NCBI GenBank assembly: GCA_020051175.1
Contig: JAGVJJ010000048.1
Location: forward strand, 28,290-92,289
Source: Bacteroidia bacterium
GTDB lineage: Bacteria; Bacteroidota; Bacteroidia; 2-12-FULL-35-15
Length of the DNA stretch: 64,000 bases
Direction of reading: 5' to 3'
Part shown: positions 7,851 to 16,244 of the stretch, one piece after another
Layout of the letters: each line of letters opens with the position of its first letter
Numbering within the stretch: the stretch's first letter is position 1
Program-made: the position numbers and the translations under genes
The notes under the pieces: model-generated
Database searches by the model: none
What the model was told of the DNA's origin: nothing
The model's input: only the letters and a program-made list of their open reading frames with translations

Positions 7851-9124
7851 CTTTACAGGAAAGAGATAAAAATACAGTGTGGCACCCTTTCACACAGCTG
7901 AAAACAGCTCCATTGCCCATTGCAATTGTAAAGGGTGAAGGCGCTTATTTCTATGACGAGCAGGGCAAACGCTATATTGATGGCATTGCTTCCTGGTGGG
8001 TGAATGTACATGGGCATTGCCACCCATATCTTACAAAAAAAATATCGGAACAATTACATACCCTTGAACATACGTTATTTTCAGGCTTTACGCATGAACC
8101 CGCAGTGCAACTTGCAGAGCGCCTTTTGAAACGTTTGCCCGGCAACCAAAGTAAAGTATTTTATTCCGACAATGGTTCTACGGCTGTAGAAGTAGCTTTG
8201 AAAATGGCATTCCAGTTCTGGAGCAACATGGGTGCGCCAAAAACAAAAGTGATTGCATTCGAAAATGCCTATCATGGCGACACATTCGGAGGTATGTCTG
8301 TTGGTGCGAGGAATGCATTCAATAAGCCTTTTTCAAAACTTTTGTTTGATGTGATCCATATACCGGTGCCAGTAAAAGGCAGAGAGCAGGAATCACTGAA
8401 TGTTTTGAAAACTGCGCTGCAACAGGGCGATGTGGCTTCCTTTATTTTTGAGCCATTGGTACAGGGAGCAGCAGGAATGGTAATGTATTCTCCTGAAATA
8501 CTGGACGAATTGATAAAAATATGTAAATCCGAAAGTGTTATTACCATTGCAGATGAGGTAATGACCGGTTTCGGACGCACTGGTAAATTCTTTGCGTCAA
8601 ACTATTTAGAGCAGCAGCCGGATATTGTTTGCATGAGCAAAGGCATAACAGGCGGTGTAATGCCGCTGGGGGCAACATCCTGCGCTCAGTTTATTTACGA
8701 TGCTTTCCTGAGTGATGATAAAATGAAAACATTTTTTCACGGACACTCCTATACTGCCAACCCAACAGCCTGTTCTGCTGCCCTTGCCAGTATGGACTTG
8801 TTCGATAAGCCGGAAGCCTTTGAAAACATTGAACGCATTGCAAAAAAACATTCCGCATTTTTAGAAAAAATAAAAATGCACAAAACGCTCAAGGATGCAC
8901 GTCATACCGGCACCATCCTTGCCTTTGAGGTTAAAACCAGTGAACATACGCATTACCTGAACTCATTAGCCGAGCACATTTCCAGCTTCTTTATTGCCAA
9001 GGGTATTATTTTACGCCCTTTAGGGAACATACTGTATATATTGCCTCCCTATTGTATCAGCAATGAGGATTTGGAATATATTTATACAAACATTGAAACG
9101 TTTTTAAACACCCTCATTTCGTAA
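7847..9124 (+). CDS. bioA: Adenosylmethionine-8-amino-7-oxononanoate aminotransferase
   Basis: 425 residues, a class III PLP aminotransferase. It begins with the BioA-typical WHPFTQ, has DGIASWWVNVHGHCHP, and carries the PLP lysine K265 in CMSKGITGG. BioA transfers the amino group of S-adenosylmethionine to KAPA to give DAPA in biotin synthesis. No other biotin genes are in this window. It is the middle gene of a three-gene run (helical-repeat protein, bioA, queuosine-precursor transporter). Its last codons and stop lie inside a dispersed repeat, so the extreme C-terminus (LIS) is encoded by the repeat. Confidence 0.93.
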   Translation: MTLQERDKNTVWHPFTQLKTAPLPIAIVKGEGAYFYDEQGKRYIDGIASWWVNVHGHCHPYLTKKISEQLHTLEHTLFSGFTHEPAVQLAERLLKRLPGNQSKVFYSDNGSTAVEVALKMAFQFWSNMGAPKTKVIAFENAYHGDTFGGMSVGARNAFNKPFSKLLFDVIHIPVPVKGREQESLNVLKTALQQGDVASFIFEPLVQGAAGMVMYSPEILDELIKICKSESVITIADEVMTGFGRTGKFFASNYLEQQPDIVCMSKGITGGVMPLGATSCAQFIYDAFLSDDKMKTFFHGHSYTANPTACSAALASMDLFDKPEAFENIERIAKKHSAFLEKIKMHKTLKDARHTGTILAFEVKTSEHTHYLNSLAEHISSFFIAKGIILRPLGNILYILPPYCISNEDLEYIYTNIETFLNTLIS

Positions 9125-9154
9125 ATTCGTAACCATTCGTTATCTGTAACCATG
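9117..9154. repeat. 38-bp dispersed repeat bridging bioA stop and next start codon
   Basis: Inverted copy of 2196-2234 with one base indel. It begins in the last bioA codons, includes the stop at 9122-9124, fills the 27-bp spacer and ends with the ATG at 9152. The next gene's ribosome-binding region is therefore entirely repeat-derived. Confidence 0.85.
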
Positions 9155-9895
9155 TTTAAATCCAAGCGTGAATTCGTTTTCATTATCCTTGCCGGGATAT
9201 TTATTACCAACGCTGTTATTGCTGAGTTAATTGGTGGCAAGCTAATTCAAATAGGCCCATACCCTATATGGGACACAGGGTATGCTTTTGGGCCTTTTAT
9301 CATGAGCATTGGCATTATACCGTGGCCAGTGGTATTTTTGACCACCGACCTTATCAATGAATATTACGGGAAAGCAGGCGTAAAACGCCTTTCAATTATA
9401 ACTGCTTCACTGATTGCGTACGCTTTTGTAATACTTTTTGTTGCTATTAAAGTGCCTGCAGCTGCCGGAATATCCAGCGTTACAGACGAACAGTTTTTTG
9501 CCGTTTTCGGACAAAGCCTGTGGATTATTGTTGCAAGTATTATTGCGTTTTTATTGTCACAATTTATTGATGTGTTTATTTTCTGGCTATTGCGTGACAA
9601 AACAGGAAAAAAGATGATTTGGCTTCGCAGTACCGGCTCCACAGCAATTTCGCAATTGGTAGATACCTTTGTAGTACTGGGAATTGCTTTTTGGCTCCCT
9701 GGCAAAATGACTACTGCCGTATATATAAATGCTGCGCTTACAGGCTACACGTTTAAATTGCTTATTGCAGTTACCCTCACCCCACTGATTTACGCGGGGC
9801 ACTCCGCACTTGACAAGTACTTTGGAAATGAAGAAGCAGGGAAACTTATTGAAAAGTCGGCTGAACAATCCTTGGGGCATAAGGTGGAGGAATAG
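9152..9895 (+). CDS. yhhQ: Queuosine precursor transporter (YhhQ/VUT family)
   Basis: 247 residues with about six hydrophobic segments. Family features include an early FITNAVIAELIGGK, PVVFLTTDLINEYYG, and a late STAISQLVDTFVVLGIAFW. YhhQ-type inner-membrane proteins import queuosine precursors (preQ0/preQ1) for tRNA modification. The start at 9152 is preceded by a dispersed repeat rather than a recognisable purine-rich site, in keeping with weak Shine-Dalgarno use in Bacteroidota. Probably co-transcribed with bioA. Confidence 0.88.
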   Translation: MFKSKREFVFIILAGIFITNAVIAELIGGKLIQIGPYPIWDTGYAFGPFIMSIGIIPWPVVFLTTDLINEYYGKAGVKRLSIITASLIAYAFVILFVAIKVPAAAGISSVTDEQFFAVFGQSLWIIVASIIAFLLSQFIDVFIFWLLRDKTGKKMIWLRSTGSTAISQLVDTFVVLGIAFWLPGKMTTAVYINAALTGYTFKLLIAVTLTPLIYAGHSALDKYFGNEEAGKLIEKSAEQSLGHKVEE

Positions 9896-10016
9896 AATTA
9901 GGAATTGTACTTTACTTACATGGAGTTAAATTGGCATAATTTTAGTTCCAATTTATTAGAAGCTTCAGTTCTGTTAACTTTATGTTTTCATTAATATTTA
10001 AGCTTAAAATGGCCAA

Positions 10017-11282
10017 ATGAAAAGTGCGATTTATATTCTCTTGTCTTGTACAGTTAGCTTAAAGGTATTTTCCCAGACAGTGTATATTAATTCTATTTCC
10101 ACATCACGACAATCAAATGGTGATAATGGTTACACACTTGATGGTCTGCGTATGACGGCAGGGTCTCGCCCTAAATTATTAAACCCTAACAATTTCAGTT
10201 TGACTGGAATATATCCGAAAAATGTTTTAATATTTGATGGTTATAGTACTTCGGGTAGCTTAAATACTGTATCAAATATTCCTTTGAATAATATTTTTTT
10301 CTTTGGTTCTTTTAACAAAAATGATATATCAACTCAACCGTTTACATTAGATGAAATTGATTCTCTATACAATTGGTCATTACGAGGAGGCAAATTAATT
10401 ATTGCTTCCGGAGGCTCTTACAGTACATTTTTTGATGCCAATATCTTAAATAGTAAATGGGGTTATAGTTACCAATCTCAAAATCCATGCAGTTTTATCC
10501 CCACTTCATATGGAACAGGGACTGATATATTCAATGGTCCTTTTGGAAACGTAATCGCAGCAAATCAAGGCGCAGCTGCTCAGGGATATTTTAATTCCGT
10601 AACTACTAATTCGAAAATTTTAGCCACAGATGCAAACGGAAATGCAACTCTGTTTATGGATTGTAACACATTAGATTTAATTATTTCAGATGTGGATGGT
10701 TATACTGATTTAGGTGGAATAACCTCCGGAGCCACAATTATTAATGCACAAGATAAATTTTGGACAAATACAATCGTTTTTATGGATAATTTACAACCTC
10801 TACCGGTTATTACAAAGGTCTCCAATACTTTAACACTTAATTCAACTTATATTAGCTATCAATGGTATTTAAATAATACTCCAGTTATTTATAATGGAAA
10901 CCAATCTTACAATGCTTCCGAGAATGGAAATTACTACGTAGAAGTAACTGTTAATGGTGGTTGTACAGTAAGATCCAATATTCTAACAATTGATTCAATT
11001 GAAACTGATTTGGTTGAATTACCGAACATATTTTCTCCAAATGGTGATGGGATAAACGATACATTTATTCCAACAAGGCTAGCCGGAATTAAAATAAATC
11101 AAATATTTATATTCAACAGGTGGGGCAAGTTAGTATACAATAAGACTAACCCAATAACACTCTGGGACGGTAAAATAAACAATAATGACTCAACTGAAGG
11201 AGTTTACTACTGGATACTTGAATACCAAGATTCAATGGAAACTATGGGGAAAAAGACTGGTTTTGTACAACTGATCCGATAA
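10017..11282 (+). CDS. Secreted protein with T9SS type B (gliding-motility-associated) C-terminal domain
   Basis: 421 residues. Signal peptide ends near VFSQ (residue 20). The middle (LDEIDSLYNWSLRGGKLIIASGG) resembles a glutamine-amidotransferase-like or DUF4350-like fold, which I offer only as a hint; an Ig-like strand-rich stretch follows (~265-325). The last ~85 residues are a type B sorting domain: LPNIFSPNGDGINDTF, IFNRWGKLVY, LWDGKINN, GVYYWILEYQ. Predicted T9SS cargo. The gene is visibly richer in A+T than its neighbours, which may reflect transfer or relaxed selection. It faces the next gene with only a 16-bp gap and no hairpin terminator. Confidence 0.85.
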   Translation: MKSAIYILLSCTVSLKVFSQTVYINSISTSRQSNGDNGYTLDGLRMTAGSRPKLLNPNNFSLTGIYPKNVLIFDGYSTSGSLNTVSNIPLNNIFFFGSFNKNDISTQPFTLDEIDSLYNWSLRGGKLIIASGGSYSTFFDANILNSKWGYSYQSQNPCSFIPTSYGTGTDIFNGPFGNVIAANQGAAAQGYFNSVTTNSKILATDANGNATLFMDCNTLDLIISDVDGYTDLGGITSGATIINAQDKFWTNTIVFMDNLQPLPVITKVSNTLTLNSTYISYQWYLNNTPVIYNGNQSYNASENGNYYVEVTVNGGCTVRSNILTIDSIETDLVELPNIFSPNGDGINDTFIPTRLAGIKINQIFIFNRWGKLVYNKTNPITLWDGKINNNDSTEGVYYWILEYQDSMETMGKKTGFVQLIR

Positions 11283-11298
11283 AATAATATTTATTAGA

Positions 11299-12267
11299 CT
11301 ACTTTTTCTCCTCCTCCACACTCTGCTCCACCCCTGCTTTATACACTTTTTTCTCAAGCTCCTGCCCGTTTTCATCATAGCTTATCCACTCCCCTTCCAG
11401 GATGCCGTCCAGGTAATTTTCTTTTACACTTGCTATTCCGTTTTCATGATAAAGCATCCATAACCCTTCTTTTTTACCGCCTTTGTACATGCCTTTTCGG
11501 CTGGGCTGTCCGTTGTCGTGGTAGTACAACCACTCGCCTTCCGGCAGGCCTGCGATATAGTTCCCTTGCTCCCTTAATTGCTTGTTCTCATAATAATCGA
11601 GCCACTCCCCCTCTTCTTTGCCATCACGGAACATTCCTTTTTTTAATACTTCTCCGCTTTCGTAATATTCTGCAACCTCACCTTCCTGCCTGCCATTAAT
11701 ATAAAATTCCCGCTTTTTCAATTTGCCATTTTTGTAATGTTCCGTCCACTCCCCTTCTTTTTTACCGTTAACATATAAACCCCGGGAAGCTACCGATGCA
11801 CTATCATACAGCTCCATCCATGGTCCTTCAGCTTTTCCGTTTTTATAATTCAGCTTTGCAATAAGTTTGCTTTGCTTGTTATACAGCAGCCAAGTACCTG
11901 AAAAGTAGTGTGGTGGCGTATCGTAACGTGCCACAGCAGTATACACCGTATCTTTTACCGAATCTATTACTGTATGCCGCACGTCCATACTTATCAGTTT
12001 ACTGATATTGCCTGAACGAAGCTCTTCCAGCTCATTCCAGGGCGCTTCTTTGTAACGCGGATGCAGTACCAGATGACCCGTACTATCTATAATACCATAC
12101 AAGTCCACCTTTTTAACAAGCGCAAAGCCATTCAGAAAATTACCCTGATGAAGCAACTCTCCATTATTGTTTTCAATGGTTCCGGAATGCGTCAGTTGTA
12201 CGTTATACTTCTGGGAAAAGCTATTAAAGGATATAAACAGAAAGAATAAATAAAAAAAACGCTGCAT
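11299..12267 (-). CDS. Exported MORN/YwqK-type repeat protein
   Basis: 322 residues from ATG 12267, where a good signal peptide begins (MQRFFYLFFLF...SFSQ); an ATG five codons upstream is possible but adds nothing. After ~100 residues there are eight 23-24-residue repeats with consensus YYxNGxxxxxGxYxxGxxEG followed by EW, the pattern of toxin-antitoxin YwqK-family and MORN proteins. In Bacteroidota such proteins are usually exported and of unknown role; despite the family name I see no toxin partner. A metzincin gene ends 90 bp upstream on the same strand, so the two may be co-transcribed. Confidence 0.82.
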   Translation of the reverse strand: MQRFFYLFFLFISFNSFSQKYNVQLTHSGTIENNNGELLHQGNFLNGFALVKKVDLYGIIDSTGHLVLHPRYKEAPWNELEELRSGNISKLISMDVRHTVIDSVKDTVYTAVARYDTPPHYFSGTWLLYNKQSKLIAKLNYKNGKAEGPWMELYDSASVASRGLYVNGKKEGEWTEHYKNGKLKKREFYINGRQEGEVAEYYESGEVLKKGMFRDGKEEGEWLDYYENKQLREQGNYIAGLPEGEWLYYHDNGQPSRKGMYKGGKKEGLWMLYHENGIASVKENYLDGILEGEWISYDENGQELEKKVYKAGVEQSVEEEKK

Positions 12268-12357
12268 AGGCTCTTGTATCAACGTTTTAAAAATAATGAA
12301 GTTTTGGCAGAAAAAAAATTAAATATCTTTCAAACCGCCAAACAGATTTATTTACTA

Positions 12358-13629
12358 CTAATGGCCCTTATTTGTAGTTTCATCAATTACCCCATCATTC
12401 TTGATTTCCAGGAGCCCATCATTATTACCGAACAGACGTTCCAAAGCAGTGGTACTGGTTTTTATTTTAACACCCTCCCACTTTTTACCTGCACCGGTTA
12501 TCGTTCCACCATCAACAATTAAGCGGCCTCCCCGTTTAATAATGATTTCACCTTGCTCAGGCATTAGTATCCGGCCAGTAACAGTAAGTGTTGCACCAGC
12601 CTCCACCACAATCGGGCTGTAACACCGTATATCAAAATTCCACGTTTCATCCTTTTTTATACGGTATTCACGATTGTCAAACACATCGTCTTTCACGTAT
12701 TTCCGGGGCGACTTTATAGCCAACGCCCTGTGCAGTTTTCCGATCTGCATGGGTGAGAAATAGTAATACAACATATTATTACCGCCCATCATGTTGTTGG
12801 TGCAGGTATTTTCACCCGGTGTGATGGTGCAGCCAAAACGTCCCTGCTCATAACAGTCTGCCGGAGGGTTAGGCCCAAACACATCGTACAGGTATTCCGG
12901 GTCAGATGCATTGCAGGTTTCAGGACAGCAGGCACGATTGTATGTGTGCAGTAAGTCCAACGCATGGCCCAATTCATGTGCAAGGGTTTGTGAATTGACA
13001 TAGTTTGGAAAGAGTGTGCTGATATAGACGGCAACATTGCCCTCCAGTGAAGAAGGATGTGTGCCTGTATGTCCTTGCAGGATAAAATTCGGATAGGGTG
13101 AAATAGCATGTGGCTGGGCAGTGCCACCATCGGTAATATAAATGTTTAAATTATTGAGCCTTTCCGGATCCACGCCCGCAATATGCTTTTCAAGCACACT
13201 GATGGAGGAAGTATTGTATAGTTTTGTCCCTTCATAAAAATAAAGCCGGTCGTCAAGGTCAAAACGGATTTTGGTATCTTTTATCCAGGGTACACCAGCA
13301 ATACCGTATGTTGCGGAATCAACATTGGCATAAAAGCCATTCAGCCATAACATCATTTGCTTTATTGCAGCCCGCGTTGAATCGGTGTTCTGCATGGTAC
13401 CCGGACCGGTAAAAATATTTACCGCAACTCGGATATGCTTTACCGGGCTGTATTCATCGGGTATATAACTTTCAATTTTTTTATAATAACCAGTATAATC
13501 GGGGTTGGTGTTGGCATTGGAATTATCGGGTGCAGCCTTTTTTGTTTTTACCTGTGCCCATAAAAGAGTCTGCTGAAAGGCAAAAACATAAAGTAAAAAA
13601 ACAATGTATTTTGTTTTACCGGTATTCAT
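12358..13629 (-). CDS. Secreted M43-like zinc metalloprotease (metzincin)
   Basis: 423 residues with a signal peptide (ends LLWAQ). The zinc motif HELGHALDLLH has the three metzincin histidines, with Asp where Gly is usual in HExxHxxGxxH. A cysteine-rich segment (CCPETC...CYEQGRFGC...CTNNMMGG) leads into a Met-turn-like NNMMGGN and FSPMQIGKLHRA, as in pappalysin/cytophagalysin (M43) enzymes. The C-terminus (EAGATLTVTGRI, GGRLIVDGGTI, WEGVKI) looks like the first strands of a beta-helix that ends early, at tandem TAG TAG stops. No T9SS sorting domain is visible. Its substrate is unknown. Signal peptide implies export to the periplasm or beyond. Confidence 0.82.
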   Translation of the reverse strand: MNTGKTKYIVFLLYVFAFQQTLLWAQVKTKKAAPDNSNANTNPDYTGYYKKIESYIPDEYSPVKHIRVAVNIFTGPGTMQNTDSTRAAIKQMMLWLNGFYANVDSATYGIAGVPWIKDTKIRFDLDDRLYFYEGTKLYNTSSISVLEKHIAGVDPERLNNLNIYITDGGTAQPHAISPYPNFILQGHTGTHPSSLEGNVAVYISTLFPNYVNSQTLAHELGHALDLLHTYNRACCPETCNASDPEYLYDVFGPNPPADCYEQGRFGCTITPGENTCTNNMMGGNNMLYYYFSPMQIGKLHRALAIKSPRKYVKDDVFDNREYRIKKDETWNFDIRCYSPIVVEAGATLTVTGRILMPEQGEIIIKRGGRLIVDGGTITGAGKKWEGVKIKTSTTALERLFGNNDGLLEIKNDGVIDETTNKGH

Positions 13630-13762
13630 TAGAAAACGCTATGCACTATGGACACAAATGTAACAACAAATGCCTTGCAGAACCCTCCGTAAAGCACCAT
13701 TTCCCCTGTTGGCCTTTGTGTTGGAAACACAAAGCAATAATTGTACCCTTTTAAAAATGGAA

Positions 13763-14179
13763 TTATTTACAATCGCAGCTATCGTTTTCCATGTTGAGAT
13801 CAATAGCTGTTACTACCCTGGAGGTAGTATCACAGTCTGCAATGACGATGCGCAGTTTTTTTCCCGAAGCAGTAAGGCCTTCTATAGCATAGGTGGGACA
13901 AGGCTTATCGTGCACTTCGCTTTTATCGTAATTCACTTTGCCGCTTTTCATTGCCTGCTTTAGTTCTTCTTCTGTAATGTTGCGGCATTTCATGCGGCAC
14001 TCCCCATGCTGCGTGTATTCCAGCTTCTGATAATTCAGTTCTTCCAGCTTTACCGAGGAAGGCATTTTACAGCCCTTGCCTTTATAGATAAAGCTTACAG
14101 CAAGCAAGCCCAGGCAGAAGCCAAAACCATAAAATTTAAGGCGTCTTATCAAATCTGCATTTTTACCCGGAATAGCCAT
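13763..14179 (-). CDS. DUF4258 domain protein with N-terminal membrane anchor
   Basis: 138 residues. An N-terminal hydrophobic stretch (~15-32) is followed by a DUF4258 core (YTQHGECRMKCRNITEEELKQA ... CPTYAIEG ... LRIVIADCD). Eight cysteines, including a terminal CDCK, suggest metal binding or disulfides if the domain faces the periplasm. DUF4258 proteins are small and of uncertain function, some in toxin-antitoxin-like settings. It lies downstream of ald, separated by an imperfect hairpin. Confidence 0.75.
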   Translation of the reverse strand: MAIPGKNADLIRRLKFYGFGFCLGLLAVSFIYKGKGCKMPSSVKLEELNYQKLEYTQHGECRMKCRNITEEELKQAMKSGKVNYDKSEVHDKPCPTYAIEGLTASGKKLRIVIADCDTTSRVVTAIDLNMENDSCDCK

Positions 14180-14189
14180 GTTTTTTTAA

Positions 14190-14313
14190 TTGGAGAATTG
14201 GAGAATTGGTGAGTTGGAGAATTTTAGAATTAGTGAATTGGTAATATAGAGAATTGGAGAATTGTAACTGATGAAAATTTAGCCTTCTCTAATTCTCTAT
14301 ATCACCAAATCTC
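14190..14313. repeat. Degenerate ggagaatt tandem repeats with imperfect hairpin after ald
   Basis: 14190-14262 holds several copies of (t)tggagaatt and variants at a period of 8-9. Its last part (14233-14261) pairs with 14285-14313 at 25 of 29 positions around a 23-nt loop. The distal arm ends a few bases from the ald stop codon, so it could act in ald transcript 3' end formation. Confidence 0.6.
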
Positions 14314-14321
14314 CAATTCTT

Positions 14322-15539
14322 TTATATCCCCGGCATCAGCAAATTAATATCCTTATGCGGCAGTTTAAACATTTCGCCAAGCACACGGTTGGTAAGCACT
14401 CCGTTGTAAATGTATATTCCGTTACGCACGCCTTCATCCCTGCGGAGCATGTTTTTTACACCACCCTCTTCGCCAATATTTAAAAGGATTGGAGCAAAAA
14501 TAGTGCTCAAAGCATACGATGCCGTGCGCGATACGCGTGATGCAATGTTTGGCACACAATAGTGCACAACACCATATTTGCGGAACACTGGCTTGGAGTG
14601 GTTTGTTACTTCAGAAGTTTCAAAACATCCGCCCTGATCAATGCTTACATCAATTACAACGGAACCCGCTTTCATTTCGCTCACCATTTCGGAAGTAACC
14701 ACCAATGGTGTACGTCCGTGTTGTGCACGGATAGCACCAATCACCACATCGGCAGTTTTTAAATGCTTTGCAAGTACGCGTGGCTGGATAACAGAAGTAA
14801 AAATACGTGTTCCTATATCGCTTTGTAAACGTCTCAAACGGTAAATGGAATTATCAAACACCTTTACGGACGCACCCAGTCCAAGTGCCGCACGTGTAGC
14901 AAATTCTCCTACAGTACCTGCACCCAGTACAACCACCTCTGTAGGTGAAATGCCAGAAATACCACCCAGTATGGAACCTTGCCCGTTGTTTACATTACTC
15001 AGGTACTCAGCGGCAATCAGGATTGATGTGCTGCCGGCAATCTCTCCCATAGAGCGTATTACAGTATAAATGCCATCATCGTCCTTTATCCACTCAAAAC
15101 CAATGGCTGTGATTTTTTTAGCAATCAGTTTCTTCAAAAAATCTTCCGGCTGAACGGTCAGCTGCAATGCAGAAATCAGTGTCTGGTTCTGCTGCATCAT
15201 CTCAATTTCGGCCTGTGATGGCGGTGCCACCTTTAAAATAATATCGGCTTTATATACCTCTTCCGTGCTGTAAACAATCTCCGCACCGGCTTCACTGTAA
15301 TCGTGATCCTGGAAGTTGGCCATTTTGCCGGCATTACTTTCCACCACAATATGATGTCCATTATTCACAAGCAATGCAACAGCATCCGGAACCAGTGCCA
15401 CACGGTTTTCCTGAAAAGATATTTCTTTGGGAATCCCGATAAACAGCTTACTTTTTTTGCGGCCTATTTCAAGCATTTCTTCCTGGGGCATTAAAGCTGT
15501 TTGTGTAAGAGAAGCAAGTAGTTCTTTTGATGTTTTCAT
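14322..15539 (-). CDS. ald: Alanine dehydrogenase
   Basis: 405 residues of the alanine dehydrogenase/transhydrogenase alpha-subunit family. Visible: GIPKEISFQENRVALVPDAV near residue 35, an FEWIKDDDG loop, and the Rossmann motif VVVLGAGTVGEFATRAALGLGA. It interconverts L-alanine and pyruvate plus ammonia with NAD. An N-terminal extension of about 30 residues before the usual start (SLTQTALMPQEEMLEIG) matches forms I recall from other Bacteroidota. A TAGCTTTGC promoter box lies 31 bp upstream. The porX, tsaE, ald order on one strand is one I recall as recurring in this phylum. Confidence 0.92.
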   Translation of the reverse strand: MKTSKELLASLTQTALMPQEEMLEIGRKKSKLFIGIPKEISFQENRVALVPDAVALLVNNGHHIVVESNAGKMANFQDHDYSEAGAEIVYSTEEVYKADIILKVAPPSQAEIEMMQQNQTLISALQLTVQPEDFLKKLIAKKITAIGFEWIKDDDGIYTVIRSMGEIAGSTSILIAAEYLSNVNNGQGSILGGISGISPTEVVVLGAGTVGEFATRAALGLGASVKVFDNSIYRLRRLQSDIGTRIFTSVIQPRVLAKHLKTADVVIGAIRAQHGRTPLVVTSEMVSEMKAGSVVIDVSIDQGGCFETSEVTNHSKPVFRKYGVVHYCVPNIASRVSRTASYALSTIFAPILLNIGEEGGVKNMLRRDEGVRNGIYIYNGVLTNRVLGEMFKLPHKDINLLMPGI

Positions 15540-15569
15540 TGTATGTAAGTGTTGTTTTTTTGAATGAGT

Positions 15570-15578
15570 GCAAAGCTA
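15570..15578 (-). promoter_or_regulatory. Putative ald promoter (-7 TAGCTTTGC)
   Basis: On the minus strand TAGCTTTGC matches TAnnTTTGC, with TTTTTTG 16 nt upstream as a candidate -33 element. Distance to the ald ATG is about 31 bp. Confidence 0.55.
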
Positions 15579-15674
15579 TGAAATACTGTTTATACAAAAA
15601 ATGGTGCCGATGGTGAGTTATTAAGGATGGAATGTTAACAGCGGTTTTCGGGAAATATGCATTTAAAGCAGAAA

Positions 15675-15718
15675 GCCACAGATTCACAGATTAAATAGCA
15701 AATCTGTAAATCTGTGGC
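15675..15718. repeat. 18-bp-arm palindrome, copy 1 (gccacagattcacagatt)
   Basis: Arms 15675-15692 and 15701-15718 with an 8-nt loop and one mismatch. It lies between the tsaE stop and the ald promoter. Same family as 19960-20010 and 61643-61687. Confidence 0.85.
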
Positions 15719-15747
15719 TAAAACACAAAACCCCAATTATTTGAATT

Positions 15748-16179
15748 TCAATCAATTAACTCATCAACAGTAAAAATCCGTTGTTCATTTTCCCCTATGC
15801 TGATACTTACCTTTACGTAATCCTCTGGTAGCAGCTCCAGGATTTTTTCGGGCCATTCAATAAAACAAAAGGCATCGGAATAAAAATAATCCTCATATCC
15901 CATGTCAAAAGCCTCGCTTACAGATTTTATCCTGTAAAAATCAAAATGGAAGATTTTTTTTCCATTAGCAGTCCGGTATTCATTCACAATTGAAAAAGTG
16001 GGACTACTGATGGAATCTGTAACCCCCAGCGCTTCACAAAGCTTTTTTATGAAAGTGGTTTTTCCCGCTCCCATTGGGGCATAAAACGCAAATACCCTTT
16101 TATCTGAGTAATCACTGATTATCTGTGTTGCCAGTGCAGGCAATCTGGAGATATTGTTAATTGTATATGTTTGAGGCAT
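15748..16179 (-). CDS. tsaE: tRNA threonylcarbamoyladenosine biosynthesis ATPase TsaE
   Basis: 143 residues. Walker A APMGAGKT at 34-41, SSPTFSIVNEY, then HFDFYRI and FIEWPEKI, all characteristic of TsaE. TsaE works with TsaB and TsaD to make the t6A modification at position 37 of ANN-decoding tRNAs. Length is normal. Lies downstream of the porin gene on the same strand with a 65-bp gap. Confidence 0.93.
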   Translation of the reverse strand: MPQTYTINNISRLPALATQIISDYSDKRVFAFYAPMGAGKTTFIKKLCEALGVTDSISSPTFSIVNEYRTANGKKIFHFDFYRIKSVSEAFDMGYEDYFYSDAFCFIEWPEKILELLPEDYVKVSISIGENEQRIFTVDELID

Positions 16180-16244
16180 AATTCTTCTGTAGGACTACAA
16201 AAATAGTATTCTTATCGTATCAAAAGCTGCATCACAGAAAATCA

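Noticed and set aside
8272..8580. 102-residue antisense frame in bioA
   Set aside because: It lies wholly within the well-supported bioA gene on the other strand and shows no domain.
12274..12522. 82-residue plus-strand frame over the MORN/metzincin junction
   Set aside because: It is antisense to the end of the metalloprotease gene and has no recognisable feature.
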